Assembly: GCF_000208745.1 (NCBI RefSeq)
Contig: NC_030854.1
Span: forward strand, 15,624,196 to 15,688,195
Length of the DNA: 64,000 bases
Source: Theobroma cacao
Lineage: Eukaryota > Streptophyta > Magnoliopsida > Malvales > Malvaceae
Direction of reading: 5' to 3'
Shown here: positions 1 to 10,130 of the stretch, one piece after another
How the letters are laid out: each line of letters starts with the position of its first letter
How positions within the stretch are numbered: the first letter of the stretch is position 1
Program-made: the position numbers and the translations under genes
Notes under the pieces: model-generated
Seen by the model: the letters and a program-made list of their open reading frames with translations, nothing else
Told to the model about the DNA's origin: nothing
Database searches by the model: none

Positions 1-2156
1 AACACTTAGAGAGAGGTTTTGATGCTTGATTTGGTTAGATTTCAATGTATTTTAGTGTTTTTAGTTGATTGGTGATGTGTAGCATGAACATCAAGCAAGA
101 AAAATTCATGTTCTTCCATCACCCGTCATTGGCCGAATTCTCCATGTGGAATATTGAGGATGATTTTGATTTTATTTCAAGTGATTTAGTTAGGAATTAG
201 TGATTTATGGTGTGAGAATCAAGCTTGAAAAATTATAGTGTTGATGCACCCACCATGGCCGAATTTTCCAAGAGAAAATGTGAGGATGATTTTACCATAT
301 TTCAAGTTATTTAATTTGTGTTTCATGATTTGGAGTATTGGGAGAAAAATGAAATTATTTGGAGTTGAATTGGACGTATTGGCCAATTAATCGAGTGATA
401 GATCGAATTTAGCCAATACCGTTTTATTTTGGTACATAATTGAATTTATATTGAACACCGTATTTAGATAGTTACCCGAGTATTTCACATCCCATTTCTT
501 GCATTAGTATAGAGTCTGAATTGGTTTTATAACAATTTAGCACAAATGTAGTAAATGGCTTATTGTGCATTATGTCTAGGTGGTGAGCATTCTGCCCAAA
601 GTAAAGAGATAGTACCCAAGGATCAATAATCGGAGTACTCGAAATTTGACTCCCGAAATAGTGAGTAACCTTACTATCGTCTTAATTATCTAAAGTGTTT
701 TTATCTAATTTTGTGATTTTATGGAAAATGAGTTTAAATGGTAAATCTTTATGTTTTATAAACAAAATGTGTTTAAATGAAATAATTTTATAAAATTGTC
801 CTGAAATTGAAAGATGGTTTTGAAAATGGAGTAATTGGAGACTAATTACTGTGTTATAAATCATGGTTTGAATTGATTGGCTTATGGCAATATTAGCATG
901 AATGGTTGAATTGTTATTTGTGTTGAAAATGTATAAACTGTTGTTTGGCTTGATAGGCTTGATAATGATAAAATTGCCATGTCATGCTGTTAAATTTTAC
1001 TGAATTGGTGGGTTATTGATTAGTCGTTGCAGTGGATGGGTTTCGTGGACCAGCCTATTAGAGGGGGCACGGTAACCCTATTATATTCATACCTCAGTAT
1101 GAGAGGCGCGGATGGATAACTCCTGAGTTTAACACTTTAGAGTTCACTGCATGCCAAACCACCATGTGAGGGTGAACTCGGCCAACGCCAAGGAACGACT
1201 ATGTTTTCAAAATAAAAACATGATTTTTGCGTACATAACTTTTTAACAGCCTTGGTGGACTCAATTGGGATAGCCCTCGGCCAAGGTATCCCTGATAACT
1301 GAGTATGAGAATGATTTTGGCACGAGCCAAAGTTTTAAAAAATGTATAAGCCATGTTGATTACTTGATTTATATGAATTGATTTTATTTGGTTAAAATGA
1401 GTTGAAAGGTGATAAATTACAGTATAATGATCTATTTTAATCTGTCTCCATTTACTCAGCTTTAGATATTTTAGATAGTATTTGTTTACTGACTGGGATT
1501 ATATAATCTCACCACCTTTATTTCCACCCATTTCAGGCTCAGGATAGTCGGTAGATAGCTTATTTTGTTGAGGGCTACAGTTAGACTTGCATCCTCAAAA
1601 AAAAAAATTGTAGGTTTATCGCTTTTGATACTTTTGGTCGTTCATGGGACCACGTGTCACTGTAAATTAAATTTTATACTTTGGTTATCTGTATTACAGT
1701 ATGTATGAATTTATTTAGCTTTTACACTACAAAAATTATTTACCGGTAACTCTATAAATATTGTTTTATAAGAAAATAGAATATTTTATTAAATATTTTT
1801 ATTATATTCAAATAGTTATAGTTTCACTTTAAATGAATGTTTTAGATATGTAAACTTATTTTTGATTATGAAATATGTGTTTTCCACTCGCATACTACAT
1901 TTTTAGCTAGTTTAGAGACTTTCAAGGAAAAATGACCAAAATGCCCCTATGAGCGAGAAATTATTTTTCTATTGTTTTGATTTGGAAATAGTTTATAATC
2001 TCTCAAAACATGGTACTTAACAACTGTTGCTTGCAGGAGAGGTGCAAAGACTAATATGAAAGTCTTGCGGGGTTTCGGTTGGCATTCTAGGTAATGAATG
2101 TCATTGGAACATTGCGGCGGTTGTCATGGGCTCGAAGAGAGTAACGGGTTATGACA
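1..2156 (+). mobile_element. Family A LTR, 3' part, cut by the window edge
   Basis: This is the back part of a long gypsy LTR, aligning by eye with the A copies at 16802-19626, 36437-39158 and 45663-48603. Shared landmarks in order are the TGGTGAGC block near 580, the CAGTGG...AGAGG...CACGGTAA block near 1030-1080, the 'CCAACGCCAAGGAA' block near 1180, the 'TTTCAGGCTCAGG' block near 1530, and the terminal GGGTTATGACA ending at 2156. The window opens inside the putative leader intron, whose 3' splice-like site (TCTAG/GTGG) falls at 579. The start lies outside the window, so I cannot say whether this is a solo LTR or the 3' LTR of an element. No host gene is visible. Confidence 0.85.
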
Positions 2157-3378
2157 GTATCGATATATTTTTCCCTGTAGGAAATTTTAGGCTTCTAAAA
2201 CTTCCAAAAATCCAAGCGTAACACCTTAAAATCATTCCTTGTTAATATCACACCTCAAATTATTCATTAACTTAATTTATATTGGAAATTGGAGGTGTTA
2301 CAAAAGTAATCCTTAGAGTTGTGATACCAAGTTATCTTTTATGTGAATTATCATGCTTTCATTTCACTCTTACGAGTTTGGAGGTGACCAAATGCCTAAA
2401 CAAGGTGCTTTCTGGTATGGCTTGAAGCATGCAAAGATGAATGAGTAGTCTAGAGAGCATTCATCACCCTAAGTGATTTGAAGGGGACATTTCTCATTTG
2501 CTCCTAGCTTATATTGATTGAAAGTCCTTGGCCAAGGCAATCTTGATAAGTCAATGTGCAAACTGTAGGACTAATATGGATAAGTTAGAAAGTAGACACT
2601 AAGCCATGCTTTTTATCTATCCAGCATATACGATGGAAGGATCGTATTACACTAAGATATTGTACACTAAAAGGTTAGTCAAACCATATTGACTTTCTTA
2701 ACATTTGGGTGGTCATGATATATTATTAGATGTCGCTCATGATATATAAATATAAATTAATTCAGTAATTTAATTTTATTACCAACATGATGGGTACTTA
2801 ATGGTCGCACAATAAGATGACAATATGAAATTAAAATGGAATCATTATTAAATTAGAAATTATTGATTTCCAATATGGGCTTAATTAAATCATTTAATTA
2901 AGTGGGAGGATTAAAATGAAATAAACCAAAAGTTGGATCAGCATTTTAGCCTAACTATAAATACTTTTTATATGTGTGTCGCACTTTGTAACAAAGAATT
3001 GAGAAAACAAGATAGAAAATTAAAAGAGAAAAACCCAAGCCTTAGGCATCCTTTTTTTAACAAATTTTTTTTGTTTTTTTTAAAGCCAAAAACAAATAAT
3101 CTTCGTGGGGTTGAGATTTTTCAAGAAATCTTGGCTACTAGCATAGCATCATGACACCACATAATCCCAACCTAGTGTAAGTGTTTCAATTAACATCTGT
3201 GTAGACCACCATTAGAGGCTAGGCACATGGATAGTTTTGGTTTGCGACATTCCGACTTTGGAGTACAATCAAGTGGAGGGATTTTGACTCGTGATTTTTG
3301 GAAATCACTTCTTGAGGTATATGGCTGAACATATGTTCGTTTATATTTTCTTTTAACCAATCAATAGGGCAACATAAA
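2157..3378 (+). mobile_element. Decayed copia-like LTR fragment
   Basis: From about 2300 to 3370 the sequence matches, with many differences, the reverse complement of the solo LTR at 42592-44232. Shared landmarks are the AGTAATCCTTAG...GTGATACCA block, the AAGGGGACAT block, the CCTTGGCCAAGG block, and the AGTAGACACTAAGCCA block. About 490 bp at its front are missing. A CTATAAATA box near 2943 fits a promoter on this strand. The stretch 2157-2300 is not assigned; it contains the inverted pair GTAACACCTT (2219) and AGGTGTTAC (2291), which could be remnants of other LTR ends. The fragment stops at the C' LTR that begins at 3379. Confidence 0.5.
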
Positions 3379-3565
3379 TGTGACACCTAGTACCCTCGTA
3401 TAGAAGTCAATATGTCCTTATCAATGAGACAAAGGGTCAATGAATGCTGATTTAAGTGCCAAAGGATGGAGACAGGTGAAAAGAGTAATTTAAGATAAAA
3501 TATTCTACACGGATGCTGATTTAAGGCATTTTCGTAATTTAAGTAAAGTTTGGATAAGCTTTAGC

Positions 3566-3573
3566 TATAAATA
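3566..3573 (+). promoter_or_regulatory. TATA box of the C' LTR
   Basis: TATAAATA sits about 190 bp into the LTR, followed about 25-35 bp later by the pyrimidine-rich 'AGCTTCTTC' region where transcription would begin. The same arrangement (GGCTATAAATAT...CAGCTTCTTCTCC) occurs in the other C-type LTRs at 4293, 11929 and 60472. Confidence 0.6.
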
Positions 3574-4292
3574 TAAGTTTTCCAGCAGCTTCTTCATTTC
3601 TCCAATAGCTTATTCTTCTTCTTCTCATCCTAACTCACGTTTCTTTCATCCACCATGAAAGCTTCTCTCAAAGCTTCCATCACCCTCTCAAATGAACCTC
3701 AAACTTCATGCTTTTACACACCTTGTTATAGGGTTTTTCATTCTCTTTTACTCTTTCACCTTAAAAACCCTCAAAAGTCTTACTCCTATACTTTCTCTCA
3801 CTAGCTAGATGTTTTAGAGAGAGAAAGAGAGAGATTCTATAATAACTTGCAAAACTCTTAGAAAGGGATTCAATTATAAAGTTACCTAGGTTATAATGAA
3901 GCTTGTGAGACCTCAACCTCTATAGGCTCGTAACTAGGTATAGACACAATATCACGGGTTAGGGGTAGTTTCGTCATTTTCTCTAATAAGCTCCCATAAA
4001 AAAGTTTTTTGATATATTAAGGTCTAAATAGGCATAAAACCGCATAAATGATGTGAAATTATGAAAACACGAAGAAAACTAGAAATGACGATAATTTTCA
4101 CAACAGGGGTAAAATGGTCATTTTTCACCTCGGGTTAGAATTTTAAGTTTTCATGAACCCGAGTATGTCTAGACCATTATGGGCCTTGTCCAAGTGTCAA
4201 AAGAGCAAAAAGATTGCATAAAAGATTGAAGGAGAATAAGCTAATAATCTGGAGGGTCATTTAGTCAATTAAGTGGAATGGATAAGATTGGC

Positions 4293-4300
4293 TATAAATA
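4293..4300 (+). promoter_or_regulatory. TATA box in the 5' LTR
   Basis: TATAAATA within GGCTATAAATATCTTTC, followed by a CT-rich leader (AGCTTCTTCTCC). It is conserved in position in the 3' LTR (11929-11936) and in the C LTR at 60472-60479. A 61-codon open frame opens just upstream at 4278, but it begins before any transcript driven by this box would start. Confidence 0.65.
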
Positions 4301-4616
4301 TCTTTCTTCCAGTAGCTTCTTCTCCAGTTTTTCCTACAGCTTTTTCTTCTTCCTCCTTCTTCTCTTTCACGTTGCTTCCAACCTCCATGGAAGCTTGATA
4401 TGGAGCTTGCATAATTTTCTCTCTCTAGCTCTAGTTTTCATAGCTTTGAGCCCTTTTGACTAGAACCTTGTATTCTTTCACTCTCTCACTTCAAAACCCT
4501 TGATAAATATTATTTCCATACTTTCTCTCACTAGTTGGGCATTCTAGAGAGAGAGAGAATTACACCATTTGTGTGGAAGCTATTGGAAAAGAATTCAACT
4601 ACAAAGGAACCCTAGG

Positions 4617-4833
4617 GTGAGTGATGAACCAAGCTTGATTTTTAGCGATGGATAATGGCTAGTAATTTAGATTATGAGTTGTTTTATTGTTGAGGATGTT
4701 CATTCATTTTATAGTGATTTAGATAGTGAACATATATAGCTATTTAAAGTGGCAATTGAAAGCTAGCTAAGAGATAGCTTTTAGGGTTTATAGTATGTGA
4801 ATTAACATAATGGTGATGTTAATGTGATGGTAG
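4617..4833 (+). other. Putative leader intron inside the 5' LTR (217 bp)
   Basis: The segment begins GTGAGTGATG after CCCTAGG and ends GATGGTAG before GTTTCAAGG. These are good plant 5' and 3' splice-site matches, and the body is T-rich. It lies downstream of the TATA box, so it would be in the transcript leader. An equivalent segment occurs at 12267-12483, 60802-61015 (CTATTAAG/GTGAGC...GATAG/GTTCC) and 33263-33506 on the minus strand. The C' LTR 3379-15867 lacks exactly this segment. That splicing occurs is inference. Confidence 0.6.
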
Positions 4834-5124
4834 GTTTCAAGGAAGCCCTATCATCCCATTTGGACAATTAGGGGAATTGGAGTCATCTAAAGGCTCAACA
4901 ATATACCGGTGAGTGGACTGCCTATCAAAACTATTTTGGGAATGTGACTATTTTGTACAAAGTGTTTGAATGATTTTATACATTTTTTCTTAAAAATGAG
5001 TGCCTTAGGAACAAGCTCTTGAGAAATGGTTTATGCTGTGATATGTGGCTATTATGGATTCCTATACTGCTACATTGTGATGATATATATGTATGTAGGA
5101 ATATATTGTTGTGTAATTATATTG

Positions 5125-5275
5125 ACTCGGCTATGTGCGAGTAGGGAGTGGGCATAGGCCGATGATGACCCGGTTATGTGAGAGTAGGGAGTGCGCATAA
5201 CCCGTTGATGACGTAGCCATATGCTAGTAGGGAGTGCGCATGAGCTAGTGATGATGAGACGGTGTGCATGATGAT
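5125..5275 (+). repeat. LTR minisatellite, 43-bp unit, about 3.5 copies
   Basis: The unit has the core GAGTAGGGAGTGCGCATAA and ends in GATGAT. Three consecutive 43-bp units can be laid under one another, then a degenerate part copy (GGTGTGCATGATGATG). The same array occurs in the 3' LTR at 12772-12960, where the last part is duplicated by about 23 bp. Related arrays are in the C' and E LTRs. Confidence 0.8.
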
Positions 5276-5472
5276 GATGGGTATATGTATATATATACAT
5301 ATGTAATTATGTGTGTTATAGGAAATTTATGAGTACTGGTATATGAGTGTAATGTATGTGAAATTTGGTATGTTAAACTTTGAGAAAATTGTCATGCGTT
5401 TCATGCTGGTTTGGACATTTCAGCAGGGTGGTTTCTCTTTGGGAAGAAGGGCAAATTTTTCATTAGTGCCTT

Positions 5473-5770
5473 GTTTCTCGTCGTAGCGAGAAACTTTCTG
5501 TTTCTGGGTCACAATTTCCCTGCAGCGAGATTGAATCTCGCTGCAGCAAAAAACTTTCTTTTTTTGTCTCTATCTTGTCCAATTGCTGCCCTATTTTTCA
5601 CTTCTTTGCTACCATAGTTGAGCATGGACTTCCAACATTAAGGACTAAATGAGTTAAGTTTAAAACGAGGAGGTTTAGTGAGAAACCCTCGGCCAGTTGA
5701 GAAACCCTTGTTCGACTAATAACTTAATCCCAACATCGCTGCAGCGAGAATGCCTTTCCGCTACAACGAA
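5473..5770 (+). repeat. Palindromic TTCTCGCTGCAGCGAGAA units in the 5' LTR
   Basis: Several imperfect copies of the 18-bp perfect palindrome TTCTCGCTGCAGCGAGAA are seen, for example TTTCTCGTCGTAGCGAGAAA (5474-5493), CTGCAGCGAGA (5520-5530), TCTCGCTGCAGC (5536-5547) and TCGCTGCAGCGAGAA (5736-5750). The fuller version of the cluster is in the 3' LTR (13144-13340, 13530-13565). Confidence 0.75.
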
Positions 5771-6399
5771 GATTCGTTGTCGTATTTGACTTGCTTGCGT
5801 ATCATTGAAGCTTTCATTCTTCAAATGGTTCGTTATGTATGGGTTCATGATTTTCAAATGATTAATCAATTAAGGGCTTGATGAGGGGTTTTTAATATGA
5901 ATGGAACTAAATTGCATTGTTTTGAAACAAGTGCATCATGATTTTAAATTCTCCCTTGTTGTTGCTTGTTCCCTTCCCTGTTCACTCATTGGGTTTATAC
6001 TCACCATTTTCAACTTCATGTTTTCAGATCACGAGGCAGTCGGTAACTAGGACAAGGTGTCCTCATAGACTTGTATCCATCTTTTGGTAGGTGTCTCGGC
6101 ATTCAGTAGTTGTACATTTGTTCGAGTCTCTCCGCTGGAAATCGAGTCTTCTTTTTGATATTGTATAGACAAACTTGGTATAAATTATTAAGATACATGT
6201 TGTAGGCAATGTACTCTTGATTTGTATGCTAGTATGAGTTGGCATTGTTTAATATTACTTTGATCTTAAGTTATGCAATGTGACTTAGTAGTTTATGATG
6301 ATGAACATGTTAGATTAATAGGCTTGCTTGGGCTTATTGGACTACGTCCATTGGGCCCATGCGTCTGTCATGGCTCAAGAATTTGGGTCGTGATAATGT

Positions 6400-6417
6400 T
6401 GGTATTAAAGCTCTAGG
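6400..6417 (+). other. Primer-binding site, initiator-Met tRNA type
   Basis: TGGTATTAAAGCTCTAGG starts 4 bases after the 5' LTR. It differs at two of the first twelve positions from TGGTATCAGAGC, the complement of the plant initiator-Met tRNA 3' end used by most Ty3/gypsy elements. About 200 bp of leader follow before the gag ATG at 6621. Confidence 0.8.
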
Positions 6418-6620
6418 TTTGTCTAGGTCCTAGGACTTTCCTATATTAGTCGAGCGGAGAGTCGAGTCTTTATGTGGGAACTCTAGTTGTGAAGTGTGAA
6501 CCGTGGCACATTTTACAACCAAGTGATCGCATAGATTCCTTATCTTAGAAACCACCTTTTTCCTTAAGTATGATTATGAAGTGTGTTTAATAACAGATGT
6601 TTGCTCATGTTTAGGTACGA

Positions 6621-8059
6621 ATGCGGCCTAAGACACGAGCCCCCTCAAGACGAATGAGGGAGCAAGATGCTCCTACTAAGATGGCAAATAGGCAACGGGC
6701 ATCCACCTTGAGGGGCCGAGGTAGATGTGGTAGGGGCACTAGGCCTGTGAGGGTAGATACACTTGTGAGTAGGCAAGAGGAGGGACAATCCTCAGGTGAT
6801 GTAGATAGACACCTAATTGGGAGTATTACCATTGAGGATTTGGCGGCAAGCCTACAGGGAGTCAATCGGATTGTAGAGATGATGACGACCCGTATGGAGG
6901 ATATACAGAGGGTAGTAGAGGGGAGACCTACAGTACAAGAATCCCCTAGCTCCCAAGGACAGGCCATTTGCCAGCATCATGAGGTTAAGAGGGGACATCT
7001 AGATATTTCTCTACCTGATTTTCTCAAGCTTAAGCCTCCATTATTTTCAGGGTCTGATGCATCAAAGAAACCCCAGGTTTTCTTAGATAAGATGGATAAG
7101 ATTTGTAAAACCTTGGGATGTTCTAGTGCTCGAGCAATTGAGTTAGCCGCCTTCGACTAGAGGACGTGGCGCAAGAGTGGTATAGTTCTCTATGTAGAGG
7201 CAGACTGACGGATGCAACACAGTTGGCTTGGGGTGAGTTCAGTGTAGCCTTCTTGGATTGATTTCTACCACTCAGTGTACGTAATGCTAGAGCTAGAGAG
7301 TTTGAGACTTTGGCACAGACTTCGAGCATGACGGTGTCCGAGTATGAAATCAAGTTCATGCAGTTGGTTTACTATGCACCATATCTCGTTCCTATTGAGG
7401 AGATGAAGATTTAGAGGTTTATGGATGGGCTAGTGGAGCCATTATTTAAGGTTGTGTCATTTTGAGATTTCACTACCTATTCTGCAGCAGTGGATTGTGC
7501 TCAACGCATCGAGATGAGGACTAGTAAGAGTAAGGCTATGAGGGATAGAGTAAAAAGGGCCAAGATAGAGGGTGATCAAGGCCATAGAAATTTCAGCAGT
7601 GGGATGTCATCTTCTAGTCTTCTGGGTCCACAAAAGGACTCACGATTGCCCCAGAGGGGGAGTGACTCACTTGGTGCTAATGTTGGGGTGGGACAAAGAT
7701 CTTTTAGTTCTAGGGGGCAGCAAGATTCTAGACAAAGTAGTCAAGTCACCCACCCTTGTGATACTTGTGGGAGATGACATAATGGACGATGCTTCCTTAC
7801 CACAAGAACTTGTTTCTGGTGCGGTCAACCTGGGCATATTATGAGGGATTGTCCGATGGCACATCAATCACCAAATTCTACTCATGGCTTTACCCAGCCA
7901 GTTTCATCTGCTACTTCTGTTGCTACTCCATCGGGTCGAGTGGCTAGTGGATCAAGGGGTAGAGGTGCTAGTACTTCTTCTCAAGGCGGCGCATCTAGGT
8001 TCGAATGTAAGAGTTCCGTCGATAGGGGCCAAACAAGGGTGCTTACTTTAACACAGTAG
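6621..8059 (+). pseudogene. gag: Gag of the C element (broken)
   Basis: Gag forms the particle and binds the RNA genome. The ATG at 6621 (ACGAATGCGG) follows the leader and opens a basic N-terminus (MRPKTRAPSRR). A retrotransposon-gag domain follows: frame 3 to about 7155, then a one-base slip puts the rest (RLEDVAQEW, then the EYE-containing helix near 7340) in frame 2. Near the C-terminus are two zinc knuckles: CDTCG-x-HNGRC (about 7760-7790) and [14 protein letters not shown] (about 7819-7860). In-frame stops include those near 7238, 7414 and 7464, TGA at 7775 and TAG at 8057. Most stops fit CAG, CAA or CGA mutated by C-to-T. Not functional as read. Confidence 0.85.
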
Positions 8060-8062
8060 GAG

Positions 8063-8401
8063 GCCCAAACAGATAATGCAGTGGTCTCAAGTATTCTCTC
8101 AATTTGTAATATGAGTGCTCGAGTACTATTTGATCCTGGTGCTACCCACTCTTTTATAGCTCAATGTTTTGCATCTCGTTTAGGTAGAGATTGTGTTAGG
8201 AAAGAGGAACAATTAGTGGTGTCTACTCCTTTAAAAGAGGTATTTGTGGTTGAATGGGAATATGAGTCCTATGTAGTGCGAGTCAAGGACAAAGACACTT
8301 TGGTGAATCTAGTGGTGTTAGACACCTTAGACTTTGATGTGATCTTGGGGATGGATTGGTTATCACCCTGCCATGCTAGTGTGGACTGCTATCATAAATA
8401 G
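8063..8401 (+). pseudogene. Aspartic protease of the C element (broken)
   Basis: Retropepsin-like domain in the same frame as the second part of gag. The active-site motif is VLFDPGATHSF (about 8128-8155); D-P-G in place of D-S/T-G is common in this group of plant chromoviruses. The second conserved block is DFDVILGMDWLS (about 8332-8367). The domain is separated from gag by the TAG at 8057-8059 and from RT by a stop at 8399 and another near 8442. Confidence 0.85.
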
Positions 8402-8470
8402 GTTAGATTTGATTTCCCCGGTGAACCGTCATTTAGTATTTAGGGGGATAGGAGTAATGCTCCAACCATT

Positions 8471-9420
8471 TTGATATCGGTCATATTTGCCACAAGATTA
8501 TTACGACAGGGTTGTATAGGTTATTTAGCTATAGTAAGGGATACTCAGGTGAAGGTTGGAGATGTAAGCCAAGTGTCGGTGGTGAATGAGTTCATGGATT
8601 TATTTCTTGAGGAATTAGCGAGTTTACCTCCCAAGCGGGAGATTGAATTTTTCATAGATTTGATTCCCGACACTAGACCTATATCCATACCCCCATATAG
8701 AATGGCACTTGCGGAGCTTAAAGAGCTTAAGGATTAATTAGAAGATTTATTGGATAAAGGCTTCATCCGTTCTAGTGTATCCCTATGGAGAGCAACGGTG
8801 TTATTTGTGAAGAAGAAAGATGGGTCACTTAGGTTGTGCATTGACTACCGACAGCTTAATAAAGTGACGATGAAAAAGAAGTATCCTCTTCCAAGAATTG
8901 ATGATTTATTTGATCAATTGCAAGGAGCACAATGTTTTTCTAAGATAGATCTGCGATCTGGGTACCATTAGTTAAGGATCCGGGATGAAGATATAACCAA
9001 GACTGCATTTCGAACAAGATATGGGCACTAATGAGTTCTTGGTGATGTCGTTCGGGCTTACGAATGCTCCTGCGACTTTTATGGATTTTATGAACCGAGT
9101 GTTCAAGCCTTATTTAGATAAGTTTGTGGTGGTGTTTATTGATGACATCTTGATCTACTCGAAGAGCCGAGAGGAGCATGAGCAACATCTTAAGATAATG
9201 CTCCAAATTTTGAGAGTATCGATTGTATGCCAAGTTCTCCAAGTGTGAGTTTTGGCTTGAAAGCATTGCATTCTTGGGGCATGTGGTATCTAAAGACGAG
9301 GTACAAGTTGATTCAAAGAAAGTTGAGGCAGTGTAAAAATGGCCAAGGCCAACATCAGTTACGGAGATTAGAAGCTTTTTGGGTTTGGCTGGTTATTATC
9401 ATCGTTTTGTGAAGGACTTC
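8471..9420 (+). pseudogene. Reverse transcriptase of the C element (broken)
   Basis: RT copies the RNA genome to DNA. Visible blocks in order: IPPYRMA near 8690, [21 protein letters not shown] (8800-8860), [14 protein letters not shown] (8881-8922), KIDLRSGYH (8944-8968), FGLTNAP near 9055, and the catalytic VFIDDIL with its two aspartates at 9141-9146. Stops interrupt at 8735 and 8969. A one-base gain near 9027 and another shift near 9215 move the frame. The LGHVV and FLGLAGYY blocks that bridge to RNase H follow at about 9275-9395. Confidence 0.88.
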
Positions 9421-10080
9421 TCCAAAATAGCAGCCCCTCTAACTAAGTTGACATGCAAGGATACAAAATTTGAGTGGTCTGATGCTTGTGAGGATAACTT
9501 TGAGAAGCTTAAGGCATGTCTCACAACAGCTCCAGTATTAAGCCTACCGCAAGGCACAAGGGGTTATACGGTATTCTGTGATGCATCGTGGGTTGGTTTA
9601 GGGTGTGTATTAATGCAGCATGGGAAGGTGATCGCGTATGCATTAAGGCAACTTAAAAGACGTGAGCAGAATTACCCCACACACGATTTGGAAATAGCAG
9701 CGATCGTGTTTGCCTTAAAGATTTGGAGGCATTACTTGTATGGTGAGACTTGCGAGATATATACGGACCACAAAAGCCTGAAGTATATATTTCAGCAGAG
9801 GGATCTTAACTTGCGGCAATGTAGGTGGATGGAGTTGCTAAAGGATTATGATTGTACTATTCTCTACCATCCCGGTAAGGCAAATGTAATGGCGGATGCC
9901 TTGAGTAAAAAATCGATGGGAAGTCTAGCACATATCTCCATAGATAGGAAGTCCCTGATTAGGGAGATTCATAGCTTGGGAGACATGAGTGTGCATTTAG
10001 AAGTTTCGGAGGCAAATGGCTAGCAAATTTTAGAGTGAGGCCTATCTTAATAGATTGGATTAAGGAAGCACAAAGTAAAG
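9421..10080 (+). pseudogene. RNase H of the C element (broken)
   Basis: Open from 9379 to 10023. The domain starts after the tether ([14 protein letters not shown]) with [16 protein letters not shown] (9571-9618); the first catalytic Asp is in FCDAS. It continues with [20 protein letters not shown], then YTDHKSL with a further catalytic Asp near 9766, and [15 protein letters not shown] near 9866-9905 with the last Asp. A two-base loss at about 10020 shifts the frame into the linker before integrase. Confidence 0.87.
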
Positions 10081-10130
10081 ATGATTTCGTATATAAAGCC
10101 TTAGAGGACCCTCAAGGAAGATAAGGGGAA

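Larger units (their letters stand above)
3904..6395 (+). repeat. 5' LTR of the complete C element
   Basis: 2,492 bp from TGTGAGACC to GGGTCGTGATA (terminal CA mutated to TA). Layout: U3 to about 4292, TATA box 4293-4300, pyrimidine-rich leader, GA stretch near 4545-4558, putative leader intron 4617-4833, minisatellite 5125-5275, palindromic units 5473-5770, and a 3' part ending in the conserved GGCTTGCTTGGGC...GGCCCATGCG...GTCATGGCTC block. It is 164 bp shorter than the 3' LTR. Nearly all of the difference comes from the GA stretch, the minisatellite edge and the palindrome cluster. Confidence 0.93.

Noticed and set aside
1030..1320. Possible small host exon or structured RNA in the conserved GC-richer block with CCAACGCCAAGGAA
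   Set aside because: The same block occurs at the same place in every family A LTR, so it is LTR sequence; no tRNA or known RNA fold was recognised.
4278..4463. A 61-codon frame rich in Ser, Phe and Leu repeated in both C LTRs (also 11884-12099)
   Set aside because: Its ATG lies upstream of the TATA box, so it would not be in the transcript driven by that box. The composition simply reflects the CT-rich leader.
6063..6245. A conserved antisense frame (LDFQRRDS...TYQKMDTSL) at the end of C and E LTRs (also 13818-14039, 25844-26035)
   Set aside because: Conservation follows from LTR homology; the frame has no recognisable domain, no promoter evidence and varies in length between copies.
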